From Oscillospiraceae bacterium (GTDB taxonomy: Bacteria > Bacillota > Clostridia > Oscillospirales > Oscillospiraceae): 38,978 nt of DNA. Location: assembly GCA_902787755.1 (NCBI GenBank), contig CADAHL010000012.1, positions 1-38,978 on the forward strand, in the 5' to 3' direction. The translations under genes were made by a program, and so were the position numbers. Positions within the stretch are counted from its first letter, which is position 1; every line of letters begins with the position of its first letter. The notes beneath the pieces are model-generated. The model did no database searches, was not told the DNA's origin, and worked only from the letters and a program-made list of their open reading frames with translations. This document shows, piece by piece, positions 24,004 to 36,866 of this stretch.

Positions 24004-24758
24004 GCCTTCGAGAGCCTCCCCTTCAGGATGGCCCGGGCCACATCCAGATCCCAGGGCGTGGTGATCTTGATATTCTCGTCGTCGCCGGGCACGGTCTGGG
24101 TGGTCACGCCCATCCGTTCCATGGCGGAGCAGTCGTCGGTCAGAGGCAGCTCCCGCTTCACGGCGTCGGTCAGAGCGCCTTTGATCAGATCCGCGGAAAA
24201 GACCTGGGGGGTCTGGACCCGGACGATGTGGCTCCGATCGGCGCTGCCGGTGATGCCGCCCCGGTCGTCCACGTTTTTGAGAGTGTCGGTGCTGGGAACC
24301 ACCGGCACGGCCGACAGATGGTCGTGGGCCGCCATCACGGTTCTTGCGATCAGCTCCTGGGTGATCAGAGGCCGGGCGCCGTCGTGAATCGCAATGAGCT
24401 TTGCCGAGGGCTTAACCTCGCTGACGCCGGCCAGGCTGGACTCCATCCGGGTCTTGCCCCCGGAGATCACCTTACTGACCTTGTCAAAGCCGTGCTCCTT
24501 GCACAGATCCGCCACCTGGCGGATCTTCTCGGTCCTGGTGACCACCACGATCTCATCCACCAGCTCGGAGCGCTGGAACGCGGCCAGGGTCCTGGCCAGC
24601 ACCGGTTCGCCCTCCAGATCGGCCAGCAGCTTGTCGCTGCCCATGCGCTGGGAGGAGCCCGCCGCCACGATCACCGCGGAACAGCTCGGTCTCTCATCCT
24701 TGGGGCGCAGACGATTGCGCAGCCGCTTCAGGGCCTCAAAGGCCTTTCTCTTGTTCAT
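24000..24758 (-). CDS. ispD: 2-C-methyl-D-erythritol 4-phosphate cytidylyltransferase
   Basis: Third step of the MEP pathway: couples CTP to MEP. The nucleotide-binding motif [16 protein letters not shown] starts near residue 28, followed by IHDGARPL and VQTPQVF. 252 residues; about 27 basic, helical residues precede the catalytic domain and make it longer than usual. AAGGGAG five bases before the ATG supports that longer form. It is coupled to ispF by a four-base overlap and follows mreB by 21 bases. Confidence 0.96.
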   Translation of the reverse strand: MNKRKAFEALKRLRNRLRPKDERPSCSAVIVAAGSSQRMGSDKLLADLEGEPVLARTLAAFQRSELVDEIVVVTRTEKIRQVADLCKEHGFDKVSKVISGGKTRMESSLAGVSEVKPSAKLIAIHDGARPLITQELIARTVMAAHDHLSAVPVVPSTDTLKNVDDRGGITGSADRSHIVRVQTPQVFSADLIKGALTDAVKRELPLTDDCSAMERMGVTTQTVPGDDENIKITTPWDLDVARAILKGRLSKA

Positions 24759-24779
24759 ACAGGCTCCCTTCCCCGCCGA

Positions 24780-25811
<1,032 letters not shown>

Positions 25812-25870
25812 AGTTATCCCCTTATCTGTCTATGTACAAACCGAGCGTATCGGCATATTTCTACGGATAT

Positions 25871-25899
25871 ACTATCGCAGGAAAAACCGATTTCGTCAA
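25871..25899 (-). promoter_or_regulatory. Promoter of mreB-ispD-ispF
   Basis: Minus strand TTGACG (25894-25899), 17-base spacer, GATAGT (25871-25876), about 60 bases before the mreB start codon, in the 123-base gap after recD2. The -10 box matches consensus at four of six positions. Confidence 0.55.
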
Positions 25900-25934
25900 G
25901 GCATTTTCCCTGAAGTTTACAAATTGCTGCGATT

Positions 25935-28137
25935 TCAGAGTCCCCGCAGCTGCCGCAGACGGACCCGCAGAGCGGAATACCGCCGGGTCTGACGGAAGTT
26001 GTCGATCATCCGATACGCCGTGGCGTCGTCCCCCACCAGGATCAGCAGCTCCCTGGCCCGGGTCACCGCCGTGTAGAGCAGATCCCGGGTCAGCAGCATG
26101 GGAGAGGAGTTGCTCAGCGCCAGGATCACAGCCCGGTACTCCGAGCCCTGGGCCTTGTGGACCGTCATGGCCCAGGCATGCTCCAGCTCATTGAGCGTAT
26201 CGAAGCTGTACTCTGCGATCCGGCCGTCGAAGTCCACGGTCAGCGTCTCGCCGTCCGGGTCGATCTGCAGGATCCGGCCGATGTCGCCGTTGTAGATCCC
26301 GCTGCCCACGGCGGTATTGGCGGTGTTGCGCCAGGTGATGTCGTAGTTGTTCCGGATCTGCATGACCCGGTCCCCTTCCCGGAAGGTGGCGTCCCCGAAG
26401 GCTTTTTCCCGCTTCTTTTTGTCGGGGGGATTCAGGACCTCCTGCAGACGCTTGTTCAGCGCCGCCGTCCCCAGCTCGCCCTTCCGGGTGGGACTCAGGA
26501 CCTGGATATCGCCGGAGGGAATGTGCATCTTCTCCGGCAGCCGCTTGGAGACCAGTTCGGTCACCGTCTCCACCGTCCCCGCGGCCTGAAGCCGCTTGAG
26601 CCGGAAGAAGTCCCCGGAGTTTTCCGACAGATCCGGGTGCTCGCCCCGGTTGATCATGTGGGCGTTGCGGACGATACGACTCCCCTCATTCTGGCGAAAG
26701 ATCTCGGTCAGGCACACTTTTGGCACCACTTCGCTGCGAATAATGGCAGAAAACACGTTCCCAGGCCCCACCGAAGGCAGCTGATCCGCGTCGCCCACCA
26801 GTACCAGACGGGCGTCGGCGGGCATGGCCCGAAGCAGAGAATCCAGCAGCAGGATATCCACCATGGAGCACTCGTCCAGGATCACCGCGCCGCAGTCCAG
26901 GGGCTCGTTCTCATCCCGGCCGAAGATGACCCGGGCCCCGTCCTCGGCGAATTTCGCCTCCAGCAGACGGTGGACCGTGGAGGACTCCCGCCCGCTCAGC
27001 TCGGTCATCCGCTTGGCGGCCCGCCCGGTGGGCGCGGCCAGCAGCGTCTTCAGTCCGATCTGGTCGAACATCTCGATGATCGCCCGCAGAGCGGTGGTTT
27101 TGCCCGTGCCGGGGCCGCCGGTGAGCACCACCAGCTGATGCTCCAGCGCCAGTTTCAGGATCTCCCGCTGGTTCTGGGCGTAATGGATCTTCTGCCGCTC
27201 TTCGATGCGCCGAAGCAGGGCGTTCAGATCCACATGCTCGTCAAAGCGCTGCAGGCTCATGTGGGCCAGACGCTGGGCAGCGTCTGTCTCGGCCTCATAC
27301 AGCTCGGGCAGATAGCAGGCGTGGACCTTGGCGATATCCTCGCAGACGATCAGTCCCTGCTCGCTCAGTTGCCGGATCTGCTCCTCCGCGTCGGACTCCT
27401 CCACCCCGATGAGCTGGGCCGTGGAGGCCGCCAGCTTTTCCCGGGGAATAAAGCAGTGCCCGTTGGAGCAGTTATGGCGAAGCTCGAAGCGCACAGCCGC
27501 CTGGATCCGGGCCGGGCTGTGCTCGTCCATGCCCATCTCTTGGGCCAGATGATCCGCCTCGCCAAAGCTGCCCCCGATATGGGAGGCCGTCACGATATAG
27601 GGGTTCTCCCGCAGGACGTCCAGAGCCTCGTCGCCGTAGTATTTATACATCCGCATGGCCAGCACCGGGCGCAGCCCGAAGGAGCACACGAACTCCATCA
27701 GCCGCCGCACGCCGGTCTGTTTCCGGAAGCTCCGGCAGATCTGCTCGGCCTTGGCAGGCCCGATGCCCTTGATCTTGGCCAGCTCCTCCGGAGCGTTCTC
27801 CAGGATCTCCAGGGTCTTGTCCCCGAAGCGGTGGACCAGCAGCGAGGCCGTGGCCGGGCCGATACCCTTCACAGAGCCCCCGGCCAGATACTCATAGATA
27901 GCCGTCTCGTCCACCGGCATCAGCCGCTGGGCGAATTCCGCCTTGAACTGCTTTCCATGGACGCTGTGGGTCATCCAGGTGCCGGAGAGGATCAGCCGTT
28001 CGCCCTGGGCGGCATAGGGAAAGGTCCCCACCACCGTGTGAATCTGGTCGTTCCCGTCCCGCAGGCGCAGAACGGTATAGCCGTTCTCCTCGTTTTTATA
28101 GATTATGGATTCGATACTGCCGCTCAGTTCCAGCAGT

Positions 28138-28154
<17 letters not shown>
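25935..28154 (-). CDS. recD2: RecD2-type ATP-dependent 5'-3' DNA helicase
   Basis: A superfamily 1B helicase for repair and fork maintenance in bacteria that lack RecBC. About 739 residues: N-terminal OB-like domain, tandem helix-hairpin-helix motifs (GIGPATASL and GIGPAKAEQ), Walker [10 protein letters not shown], Walker B DECSMVD, and motif VI region [10 protein letters not shown] near the end. The start is set at TTG 28154, with AGGAG nine bases upstream; no nearer ATG fits and the longer frame lies within uvrA. It overlaps the uvrA end by 17 bases, so the two repair genes are transcribed and probably translated together. Confidence 0.94.
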
Positions 28155-30996
<2,842 letters not shown>

Positions 30997-31043
30997 ACAG
31001 GTACCTCATACGCCTGGAAATGTGTAAATTGTCCGAACATCTT

Positions 31044-31072
31044 ATTATACTCTCCTTTCCCGCCGGATTCAA
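31044..31072 (-). promoter_or_regulatory. Sigma-A promoter of uvrA-recD2
   Basis: Minus strand TTGAAT (31067-31072), 17-base spacer, perfect TATAAT (31044-31049), about 47 bases before the uvrA start codon. Confidence 0.75.
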
Positions 31073-31086
31073 CACCGAAAAGGCAT

Positions 31087-31116
31087 AAAAATACCGCTCC
31101 GTCTTTCAGGAGCGGT
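31087..31116 (-). terminator. Intrinsic terminator after the TetR-like gene
   Basis: ACCGCTCC (31109-31116 arm on the minus strand) and GGAGCGGT (31093-31100 arm) form an 8-bp stem with an eight-base loop, followed by TATTTTT (31087-31093). It separates the regulator gene from the uvrA promoter. Confidence 0.85.
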
Positions 31117-31124
31117 GTTGGCTT

Positions 31125-31685
31125 TCACTTCTGGATCTCAAATCGGCGCAGCAGATTCTCCACGCTCTCGTCCATCACTCGCAGGATCCGCTCCGTGGTG
31201 ACCTCCTTGGGCATCTTCATCCCCAGATCCATCCACTGAGAGATAAAACCGATGGCGCACTTGGCATAGAAGGTAACCACAAACTCGAAATCCTGCCGAT
31301 CGATATTCATGCCCTCGGAGACGATCACCGCAAAGCTGCGGATGCAGGCGGCCATCTTCTCCTCCAGATAGCGGAGCATATAGATCCGGCTGTTGGAGTT
31401 GTACACGTTCAGGGTAAAGCTGCTGTTGTCCTGCAGATACTGCATGAAGATGAACACGTCCTCACGCCAATGCTCGTACACCACCTCCCGGGGCAGCACC
31501 CGGTTGGCATCCTCCTCAAAGACCCACTCCAGCAGATCGTACACATCGTCAAAATGGTAATAGAAGGTCTGCCGGTTGACCCCGCAGATCTCCACCAGAT
31601 CCTTGATCGTGATCTTGTCCATGGGCTTGACCGTCATCATCTGCTTGAGCGCCGCGGCCAGCGCTTCCTTGGTTGAACTGGACAT
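31125..31685 (-). CDS. TetR/AcrR-family regulator, DhaS-like
   Basis: 186 residues. The helix-turn-helix at about 27-46 ends TFYYHFDDVYDLLEW, typical of the branch with a TetR_C DhaS-like C-terminal domain. The remainder is helical with no recognised ligand site. ATG 31685 is used because AGGGGG lies about seven bases upstream; the in-frame GTG at 31691 abuts the ribosome site. It has its own promoter and terminator and is a single-gene unit. Its target is unknown; the adjacent TPM-xpaC operon is one candidate. Confidence 0.86.
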   Translation of the reverse strand: MSSSTKEALAAALKQMMTVKPMDKITIKDLVEICGVNRQTFYYHFDDVYDLLEWVFEEDANRVLPREVVYEHWREDVFIFMQYLQDNSSFTLNVYNSNSRIYMLRYLEEKMAACIRSFAVIVSEGMNIDRQDFEFVVTFYAKCAIGFISQWMDLGMKMPKEVTTERILRVMDESVENLLRRFEIQK

Positions 31686-31720
31686 TCTCACGCCCCCTGC
31701 CTTGTCAGAATTCGCGGATG

Positions 31721-31749
31721 ATTATATCACGCCGTCGGGCATAGCGCAA
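31721..31749 (-). promoter_or_regulatory. Sigma-A promoter of the second TetR-like gene
   Basis: Minus strand TTGCGC (31744-31749), 17-base spacer, perfect TATAAT (31721-31726), about 35 bases before the start codon. Confidence 0.7.
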
Positions 31750-31774
31750 TTCTTTTTTCCTCAGGCTGAGACGG

Positions 31775-31808
31775 ACAAAAGCTGCGGAGGCGTCTCCGCA
31801 GCTTTTGT
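31775..31808 (-). terminator. Intrinsic terminator after the TPM gene
   Basis: A perfect 15-bp inverted repeat, ACAAAAGCTGCGGAG (31775-31789) with CTCCGCAGCTTTTGT (31794-31808), four-base loop. The A/T ends of both arms give a T run on the minus strand. It ends the xpaC-telA-lemA-TPM operon. Confidence 0.85.
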
Positions 31809-31818
31809 GATTCGATTG

Positions 31819-32658
31819 TCAGCGTCTGCCGCCGCCTCCGCCGGAGAAGCCACCGCCGCCGCGGCCCATTCCGCCGCCGAAGCCGCCGCCTCCACGACCG
31901 CCGCCAAAGCCGCCGCGACCGCCGAAGCCGCCGCCGTAAGGGCCGCGATACCCGCCGGACGGGCCCCGATTGCGCAGGGAGCCGAAGAGCAGCAGCCAGG
32001 GAAGCCAGGAGCCGAGTCCTCTTCCGCCCCGGCCGTTGTTTCGGGAGCCGCCGGACAGGAGGGCAAAGACGATGGCCAGCAGGATGATCGCTCCCAGTCC
32101 GGAGCCGGTACGCCCCGTCTGCCGGGTCGTGCCGCTCTGCCAGGTGCGGGCGTTCCCGCTCAGGCTCACGCCGTACAGCTCTTCATAGAAGTCCGTCAGG
32201 CCCTCCAGCAGCTTCGTCACCGCGGCGTCGTAATCGCCCCGGTCGAAATCATGCCAGAAATAGCTGTCCAGCAGACCGTCCACCCGGTCGCCCATGGCGG
32301 AGCTGAGTCCGTAACCGTAGGCCAGCCAGGCCTTGTTCTCCTGAACGGCCAGCAGCAGGAGCATCCCGTTGCTCTCCTCCGCCGAGCCGACGCCCCAGTC
32401 GTTGAAGAGCTGATAGGCGTACTCGTCGGAGTACATGCCGTCCAGATAATCCACCGTCACGACCACGATCTGGGCTTCATGACAGTACTGCTCCAGCAGG
32501 GCGTTGCGCTCGATCACGGTCTGCTCGGTGGCATCGGAGAGCACGTTGGCATAGTCGGCCACGTAGAAGCTCTCGCTCTGATCCACCACCGCAAGCGCGG
32601 CGGGGCTCAGGCACAGCAGCAGGCAGAGGGTCAGGATAAAGGTCAGGATTTTTTTCAT
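31819..32658 (-). CDS. TPM-domain membrane protein with glycine-rich tail
   Basis: 279 residues. Signal peptide MKKILTFILTLCLLLCLSPAALA (cleavage after about 23), an extracytoplasmic TPM domain (about 30-165; ADYANVLSD, then SNGMLLLLAVQENKAWLAYGYGL split over the core), a hydrophobic segment near 200 and a C-terminal run of Gly, Arg and Phe over the last 45 residues. TPM proteins have been linked to photosystem II repair in plants and to envelope proteins of unknown job in bacteria, often paired with LemA. ATG 32658 is used although its ribosome site is weak; the longer frame lies in the upstream gene. Last gene of its operon. Confidence 0.88.
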   Translation of the reverse strand: MKKILTFILTLCLLLCLSPAALAVVDQSESFYVADYANVLSDATEQTVIERNALLEQYCHEAQIVVVTVDYLDGMYSDEYAYQLFNDWGVGSAEESNGMLLLLAVQENKAWLAYGYGLSSAMGDRVDGLLDSYFWHDFDRGDYDAAVTKLLEGLTDFYEELYGVSLSGNARTWQSGTTRQTGRTGSGLGAIILLAIVFALLSGGSRNNGRGGRGLGSWLPWLLLFGSLRNRGPSGGYRGPYGGGFGGRGGFGGGRGGGGFGGGMGRGGGGFSGGGGGRR

Positions 32659-32680
32659 GATCAATCGGGTTCTTTCAAGC

Positions 32681-33238
32681 TCAGAAGAGCTCCGGCAGCT
32701 CCACCATGCCCAGGGAAGCATAGAGGTTAATCGGGAAGTGATCGTATTTTCTCAGAAACTGCCGGACGCTGTCGTTATACGCGGAGCTGTCGATGCTGCT
32801 GATGGCGCCGTGGATCCCCTCAAGGTACTGGCTCACGCCGGAGGCGTCCCGCTCGGACAGATCCTTCCGGGTAAGCGCGTCCTCCATCGTCATCAGATCG
32901 GAGCACAGCGCATCATACCAGAAGCGCAGGTCGCTGCAGTCGCCATCGTCGTCGCCGAGGAGCATCTTCAGCAAATTGCTGGCGCTCTGTACGCTGTCCG
33001 GATCCACATCGTAGTTCTTGGCGATGGTGGCCAGACCGTCGGCGTAGCCGCAGAGATTGCGCAGATGGGTGGCGATCCCGGGTTGGGTATAGCCGTCCAC
33101 CTGGACGCCCTCGTAGAACCCGTCTCTGATCTCCCGGCACCTGGCGCCGAAACGCAGGTCCACCGACAGGGCCGTGGCCCAGAACACCACCACAAAGCAC
33201 AGCAGCAGCGCGAACCAGGGTTTTTTAAACAGCTTCAT
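32681..33238 (-). CDS. LemA-like membrane protein
   Basis: 185 residues. One N-terminal membrane helix (about 8-25), then a helical domain. LemA-like features are the N-terminal anchor, the helical body and the C-terminal FLRKYDHFPINLYASLGMV region, which recalls the FNxxxxxFPxxxxAxxxGF end of LemA. It is divergent from classical LemA. AGGAG is six bases before the ATG. It sits between telA and the TPM gene; LemA-TPM pairing is common. Function unknown. Confidence 0.75.
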   Translation of the reverse strand: MKLFKKPWFALLLCFVVVFWATALSVDLRFGARCREIRDGFYEGVQVDGYTQPGIATHLRNLCGYADGLATIAKNYDVDPDSVQSASNLLKMLLGDDDGDCSDLRFWYDALCSDLMTMEDALTRKDLSERDASGVSQYLEGIHGAISSIDSSAYNDSVRQFLRKYDHFPINLYASLGMVELPELF

Positions 33239-33297
33239 CTCCCGCTCCTTTCATACAGAGCAAATCAAAAAGGCTTCGGGCGGAATCCCGACGGGGA

Positions 33298-34458
33298 TCA
33301 GCCCTTCATGGCCAGCAGCTTTTCCTTCAGCTGGTCCTCGATCCGGGCCAGCTCCGCTTCCGCGGACTGGCGGCGGGCACGGCCGTCGTCCTGGATCTTC
33401 CGGACCTCGTCCAGGGTGGCGATCAGCTCCTGGTTGGTCTTCTTCAGGGTCTCGATATCCACGATGCCGCGCTCGGTCTCCTTGGCGATGGCCACACTGC
33501 CCTGGTGCAGGGCCTGGGCGTTCTGCTGCAGCAGCTTGTTGGTCACGTCGGTCACCTCTCTCTGGGCCTGCATGGCCTGGTCGGAATGGAACATGGACAG
33601 GCCGAGAACCATCTGGTTCTTCCACAGAGGAATGGTATTGACGATGGAGGTGCGGATCTTCTCCACCATCAGCCGGTCGTTGTTCTGGATCATGCGGATC
33701 TGGGGCGCCATCTGGATGGAGATGGTCCGGGTCAGCTCCAGGTCATGGATCTTCTTCTCAAAGCGGCCGATCATATTGGCAAAGTCGTTGGCGGCCTGGG
33801 CGTCCTCAGGCAGACCGGTCTCCTGGGCGTGGGCGATGAGCTTGGGCAGCTCCTCCTCCCGCAGCTGCTTGATGCGCAGCTTGCCGGCCAGGATGTACAT
33901 GGTCAGCTCCTTCTGGTACTCCATGTTCCGCTCGTACATCTGGTCCATCAGGGCGATGTCCTTCATCAGGACGATCTCATGGGCCTGGAGCGCCTCTACG
34001 ATCTTGTCCACATTGACCTGAGCCCGGTCGTACTGGGCCTTCATGGTGGCGATGGACTGCTCGGCTCTCTTGAACAGGCCCTTCAGGCCCTTCTTCTCCT
34101 CAGGCTCGAACTTCAGGCCCTGCAGCTGGACCACCAGGTCGCCCAGCATACCGCCCACTTCGCCCAGATCCTTGGTGCGCACGCTCTTGAGGGCGGCGTC
34201 GGAAAACTCGGCGATGTTCTTCTGGGCGGCAGCGCCGTAGTTCATCACCTGCTCGGTGTTCATCACGTCGATCTTCTGAGCAAACTCCTGGACGGCGGCC
34301 TGCTCTGCGGGAGACAGTGCGCTCAGATCCACCGGTTCGGCAGCGGGAGCGGCCTCCTCGGTCTTGACTTCCTCTTCGGCGGGAGCCTCCTGGGCGGCAG
34401 CCTGGGTGCCGTTGGGATCCAGGGTCAGGAACGGGATATTGGTCTTTTCTTCACTCAT
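33298..34458 (-). CDS. telA: Toxic anion resistance protein TelA family
   Basis: 386 residues, cytosolic, almost entirely helical. An acidic, Ala-rich N-terminus (1-50) leads into the TelA/KlaA domain: GLFKRAEQSIATMKAQYD, LELTRTISIQMAPQIR and TIPLWKNQMVLGLS are typical. Family members are linked to tellurite and wall-antibiotic tolerance; the mechanism is not known. AAGGA is nine bases before the ATG. It follows xpaC by 50 bases, a pairing seen in many Firmicutes. Confidence 0.92.
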   Translation of the reverse strand: MSEEKTNIPFLTLDPNGTQAAAQEAPAEEEVKTEEAAPAAEPVDLSALSPAEQAAVQEFAQKIDVMNTEQVMNYGAAAQKNIAEFSDAALKSVRTKDLGEVGGMLGDLVVQLQGLKFEPEEKKGLKGLFKRAEQSIATMKAQYDRAQVNVDKIVEALQAHEIVLMKDIALMDQMYERNMEYQKELTMYILAGKLRIKQLREEELPKLIAHAQETGLPEDAQAANDFANMIGRFEKKIHDLELTRTISIQMAPQIRMIQNNDRLMVEKIRTSIVNTIPLWKNQMVLGLSMFHSDQAMQAQREVTDVTNKLLQQNAQALHQGSVAIAKETERGIVDIETLKKTNQELIATLDEVRKIQDDGRARRQSAEAELARIEDQLKEKLLAMKG

Positions 34459-34508
34459 GATCGGTTTTCCTTTCTGTCAGTGTTATATTCAAAGCTTCCA
34501 GTGTACGC

Positions 34509-35252
34509 TTATTGGGTCTGCATCTGGGCCTGACCTGCGGCGCCGCCCAGGTCGAAGTCCTTGGTTCCGGTCAGCCCCTCGCGGGCCAGCATGGTGTTCA
34601 TCACCTGGATCTCCGTCTCGATGTCCATGGCCTGATCGGCGAACAGGGAATCCAGCATCTTCTTGTAGGCCTCGATGGCGTCGTCCAGCATATCGGTGAT
34701 GCTCTTCATGGTCTTGCCCAGATTCTCTCCCTCGATCCCCTGAGCGCTCATACGATCGTAGGTGTTGAGCAGCTTCAGCGTGGTGGGCAGATAGTAGTTC
34801 ATGAACTTCTTGATCTGGGGGATATCCGAGGGATCGGCGATGGCGTCCTGAATGATCTTGTCGGTGATGCGCATCAGCTCATTGATCTTCTGGCGGATCT
34901 CCGGTTCCCGGATGGACTGATAGAGCCGGCCCATCTCGCTGAGCGCTTTGTTGCCCTCCTGGATGATGGGGTCCACCTCCGGGCCGTAGCTCTTCTTGTT
35001 TTGGGAAACCGGCGCAGCCTGAGCCTTGGGCGCTTCCTGGGCCTTCTGCTGCTGGGTTTGCCTGGCCTGGGCCTGCTGCTCCTTCTTCGCCGCGGACCGG
35101 CCCACAAAATACGCCACCGCCGAGCAGATGCCGACCGTCATCAGCAGGCCCCAGACCTCGTACAGGGGCATAAAGATCGACAGGAGCAGAAAGCTGATGG
35201 CAAAGCTGTAAATCGGGCCCACGCCGATGCGTCCGCGATTTCTTCTCGCCAT
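34509..35252 (-). CDS. xpaC: XpaC-family protein
   Basis: 247 residues of the 5-bromo-4-chloroindolyl phosphate hydrolysis (XpaC) family. Two membrane helices (about 14-31 and 33-50), a Gln/Ala/Lys linker (about 58-85), then a helical cytosolic domain. No hydrolase motif is visible; the family name comes from a colony colour phenotype. ATG 35252 has GGAGG eight bases upstream and is preferred to the in-frame ATG at 35267. First gene of the operon with telA. Confidence 0.9.
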   Translation of the reverse strand: MARRNRGRIGVGPIYSFAISFLLLSIFMPLYEVWGLLMTVGICSAVAYFVGRSAAKKEQQAQARQTQQQKAQEAPKAQAAPVSQNKKSYGPEVDPIIQEGNKALSEMGRLYQSIREPEIRQKINELMRITDKIIQDAIADPSDIPQIKKFMNYYLPTTLKLLNTYDRMSAQGIEGENLGKTMKSITDMLDDAIEAYKKMLDSLFADQAMDIETEIQVMNTMLAREGLTGTKDFDLGGAAGQAQMQTQ

Positions 35253-35290
35253 TGTGGTACCCTCCATTCTTCACAGATTTTTCTCAATGT

Positions 35291-35319
35291 ATTTTATCCC
35301 TAAAACCGGTATGCGTCAA
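35291..35319 (-). promoter_or_regulatory. Sigma-A promoter of the xpaC-telA operon
   Basis: Minus strand TTGACG (35314-35319), 17-base spacer, TAAAAT (35291-35296), about 40 bases before the xpaC start codon. It is divergent from the rpe promoter. Confidence 0.7.
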
Positions 35320-35373
35320 GACGAGAAATACAGTCCGTCCTCCGGAAAAGAATTTCCTTTCTCTGGAAAACAC

Positions 35374-35402
35374 TTGCAAAGCCCCTGCCGGTGGTGTATA
35401 AT
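35374..35402 (+). promoter_or_regulatory. Sigma-A promoter of rpe-recR
   Basis: TTGCAA (35374-35379), 17-base spacer, perfect TATAAT (35397-35402), 52 bases before the rpe start codon. Confidence 0.75.
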
Positions 35403-35454
35403 AACTCGTAATATGGACTCGGGAGTCCGGCTTTCCGGAGACAAGGAGACTGCC

Positions 35455-36111
35455 ATGATCAAGATCGCACCTTCTGTTCTCGCCGCGGATCTGGCCAATT
35501 TGGGCGCCGAAGTGGAGCAAATCCGCCTGGGCGGCGCCGATTTCGTTCACTTTGACGTTATGGACGGCTGTTTTGTTCCCAATATTTCCATGGGGGTGCC
35601 CGTCCTGCGCTCCCTGCGCAAAGCCACCGATCTGTTTCTGGACGTGCATCTGATGATCGACCGGCCCCTGCGGTACGTGGATGCTTTCTGCAAGGCCGGC
35701 GCGGATCTGGTGAATTTCCATGTGGAGGCCGACACGGAGGAAAACCTGCTCCTGGCCATTGAGAAGGCCCGGGCTCTGGGGAAAAAGACCGGCGTCACGC
35801 TGAAACCCGCCACTCCGGCCGAGGCCGTCCTCCCCTATCTGCCGCTTGTGGATCTTGTTCTGGTCATGACCGTAGAGCCCGGCTTCGGCGGCCAGAGCTT
35901 TATGTTCGATCAATTGCCGAAAGTCACCCGGGTCCGGGAGCTGGCGGACGCCATTCATCCCGATTGCGAGGTGGAGGTGGACGGCGGCGTGGACGCCGAG
36001 ACCGCGCCTCTGTGCATCCGGGCCGGCGCCAGCGTACTGGTGGCCGGCAGCTCCGTATTCGGAAAGGCAGACCGGGCCGCCGCCATCCGGGCCCTTCGAC
36101 CGCAGACCTGA
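35455..36111 (+). CDS. rpe: Ribulose-phosphate 3-epimerase
   Basis: Interconverts ribulose 5-phosphate and xylulose 5-phosphate in the pentose phosphate pathway. 218 residues, TIM barrel. Metal and catalytic residues are His32 and Asp34 (VHFDVMDG), His65 (DVHLMID) and the Asp of EVDGGVD. AAGGAG is six bases before ATG 35455; the longer open frame upstream crosses the promoter and is rejected. In Bacillus this gene follows rsgA; here it stands alone on the opposite strand with its own promoter, followed by recR after 15 bases. Confidence 0.96.
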   Translation: MIKIAPSVLAADLANLGAEVEQIRLGGADFVHFDVMDGCFVPNISMGVPVLRSLRKATDLFLDVHLMIDRPLRYVDAFCKAGADLVNFHVEADTEENLLLAIEKARALGKKTGVTLKPATPAEAVLPYLPLVDLVLVMTVEPGFGGQSFMFDQLPKVTRVRELADAIHPDCEVEVDGGVDAETAPLCIRAGASVLVAGSSVFGKADRAAAIRALRPQT

Positions 36112-36126
36112 TTTTGGAGGGATCCT

Positions 36127-36726
36127 ATGTCATTCTTCCCCGCCTCTCTGGAGAACCTGATCGATAAATTTGCCTCCCTGCCCGGCATCGGGCGGAAAAG
36201 CGCCCAGCGCCTGGCCTTCTACGTGCTTGCCCTTCCGGAGGAGGAGGCGCTGGCCTTCGCCGGCGCCATTACCGAGGCCAAGCGCCAGGTCCACACCTGC
36301 CGGATCTGCCAGAATCTGACCGAGGGCGAGATCTGTCCCATCTGCTCCAGCGACCGCCGGGACCGGTCCACCATCTGCGTGGTCTCCGAGCCGAAGGACG
36401 TGCTGAGCATCGAACGCGGGCACGAGTACAACGGTCTGTACCACGTGCTGCACGGAGTCCTCTCCCCCATGGCCCATGTGGGCCCGGACGATCTGCGCAT
36501 CAAGGAACTGCTGCACCGGGTCGCCGAGGACGAGGTGGAGGAGGTCATCATGGCCACCAACCCCGACACCGAGGGCGAGGCCACGGCCATGTATCTGTCC
36601 CGGCTGCTCAAGCCCTTCAACATCAAGGTGACCCGTCTGGCTTACGGCATCCCGGTGGGTTCCAACCTGGAATTTGCCGACGACGCCACCCTGAACCGGG
36701 CCATCGAGGGCCGCACGGAGATGTGA
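36127..36726 (+). CDS. recR: Recombination mediator RecR
   Basis: With RecO and RecF helps load RecA on gapped DNA. 199 residues: helix-hairpin-helix (LPGIGRKSAQRLA), zinc finger with Cys58, Cys61, Cys70 and Cys73, then the Toprim domain (CVVSEPKDVLSIE and ATNPDTEGEATA) and Walker-like tail. GGAGG is six bases before the ATG. Usually found after dnaX; here it follows rpe. Confidence 0.97.
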   Translation: MSFFPASLENLIDKFASLPGIGRKSAQRLAFYVLALPEEEALAFAGAITEAKRQVHTCRICQNLTEGEICPICSSDRRDRSTICVVSEPKDVLSIERGHEYNGLYHVLHGVLSPMAHVGPDDLRIKELLHRVAEDEVEEVIMATNPDTEGEATAMYLSRLLKPFNIKVTRLAYGIPVGSNLEFADDATLNRAIEGRTEM

Positions 36727-36748
36727 GCGGAGGGAAGCTTTCCCGCTC
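36725..36748 (+). other. Palindromic hairpin after recR
   Basis: GAGCGG (36725-36730) pairs with CCGCTC (36743-36748), enclosing GGGAA/TTTCCC-type pairing. It starts at the recR stop codon. No T tract follows, so it is not a clear terminator. Confidence 0.35.
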
Positions 36749-36866
36749 TGCCGCGTCTTCGGTTTAACGCCCCGTTTTTTCGGGCATACTGCAGCGTCGG
36801 CCTTCGACCTGCACAGCACAAAACCCTACATAGCATTTTTTCACAGCATTCAAGATTGGAGTATTT

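Noticed and set aside
30997-31080. SOS (LexA) box before uvrA
   Set aside because: No CGAAC-N4-GTTCG-like palindrome is present; only a GTTCG half occurs, near 31030.
36769-36785. GCCCCG-TTTTTT-CGGGC as terminator of recR
   Set aside because: Only about four base pairs form and the T run is in the loop, not after the stem.
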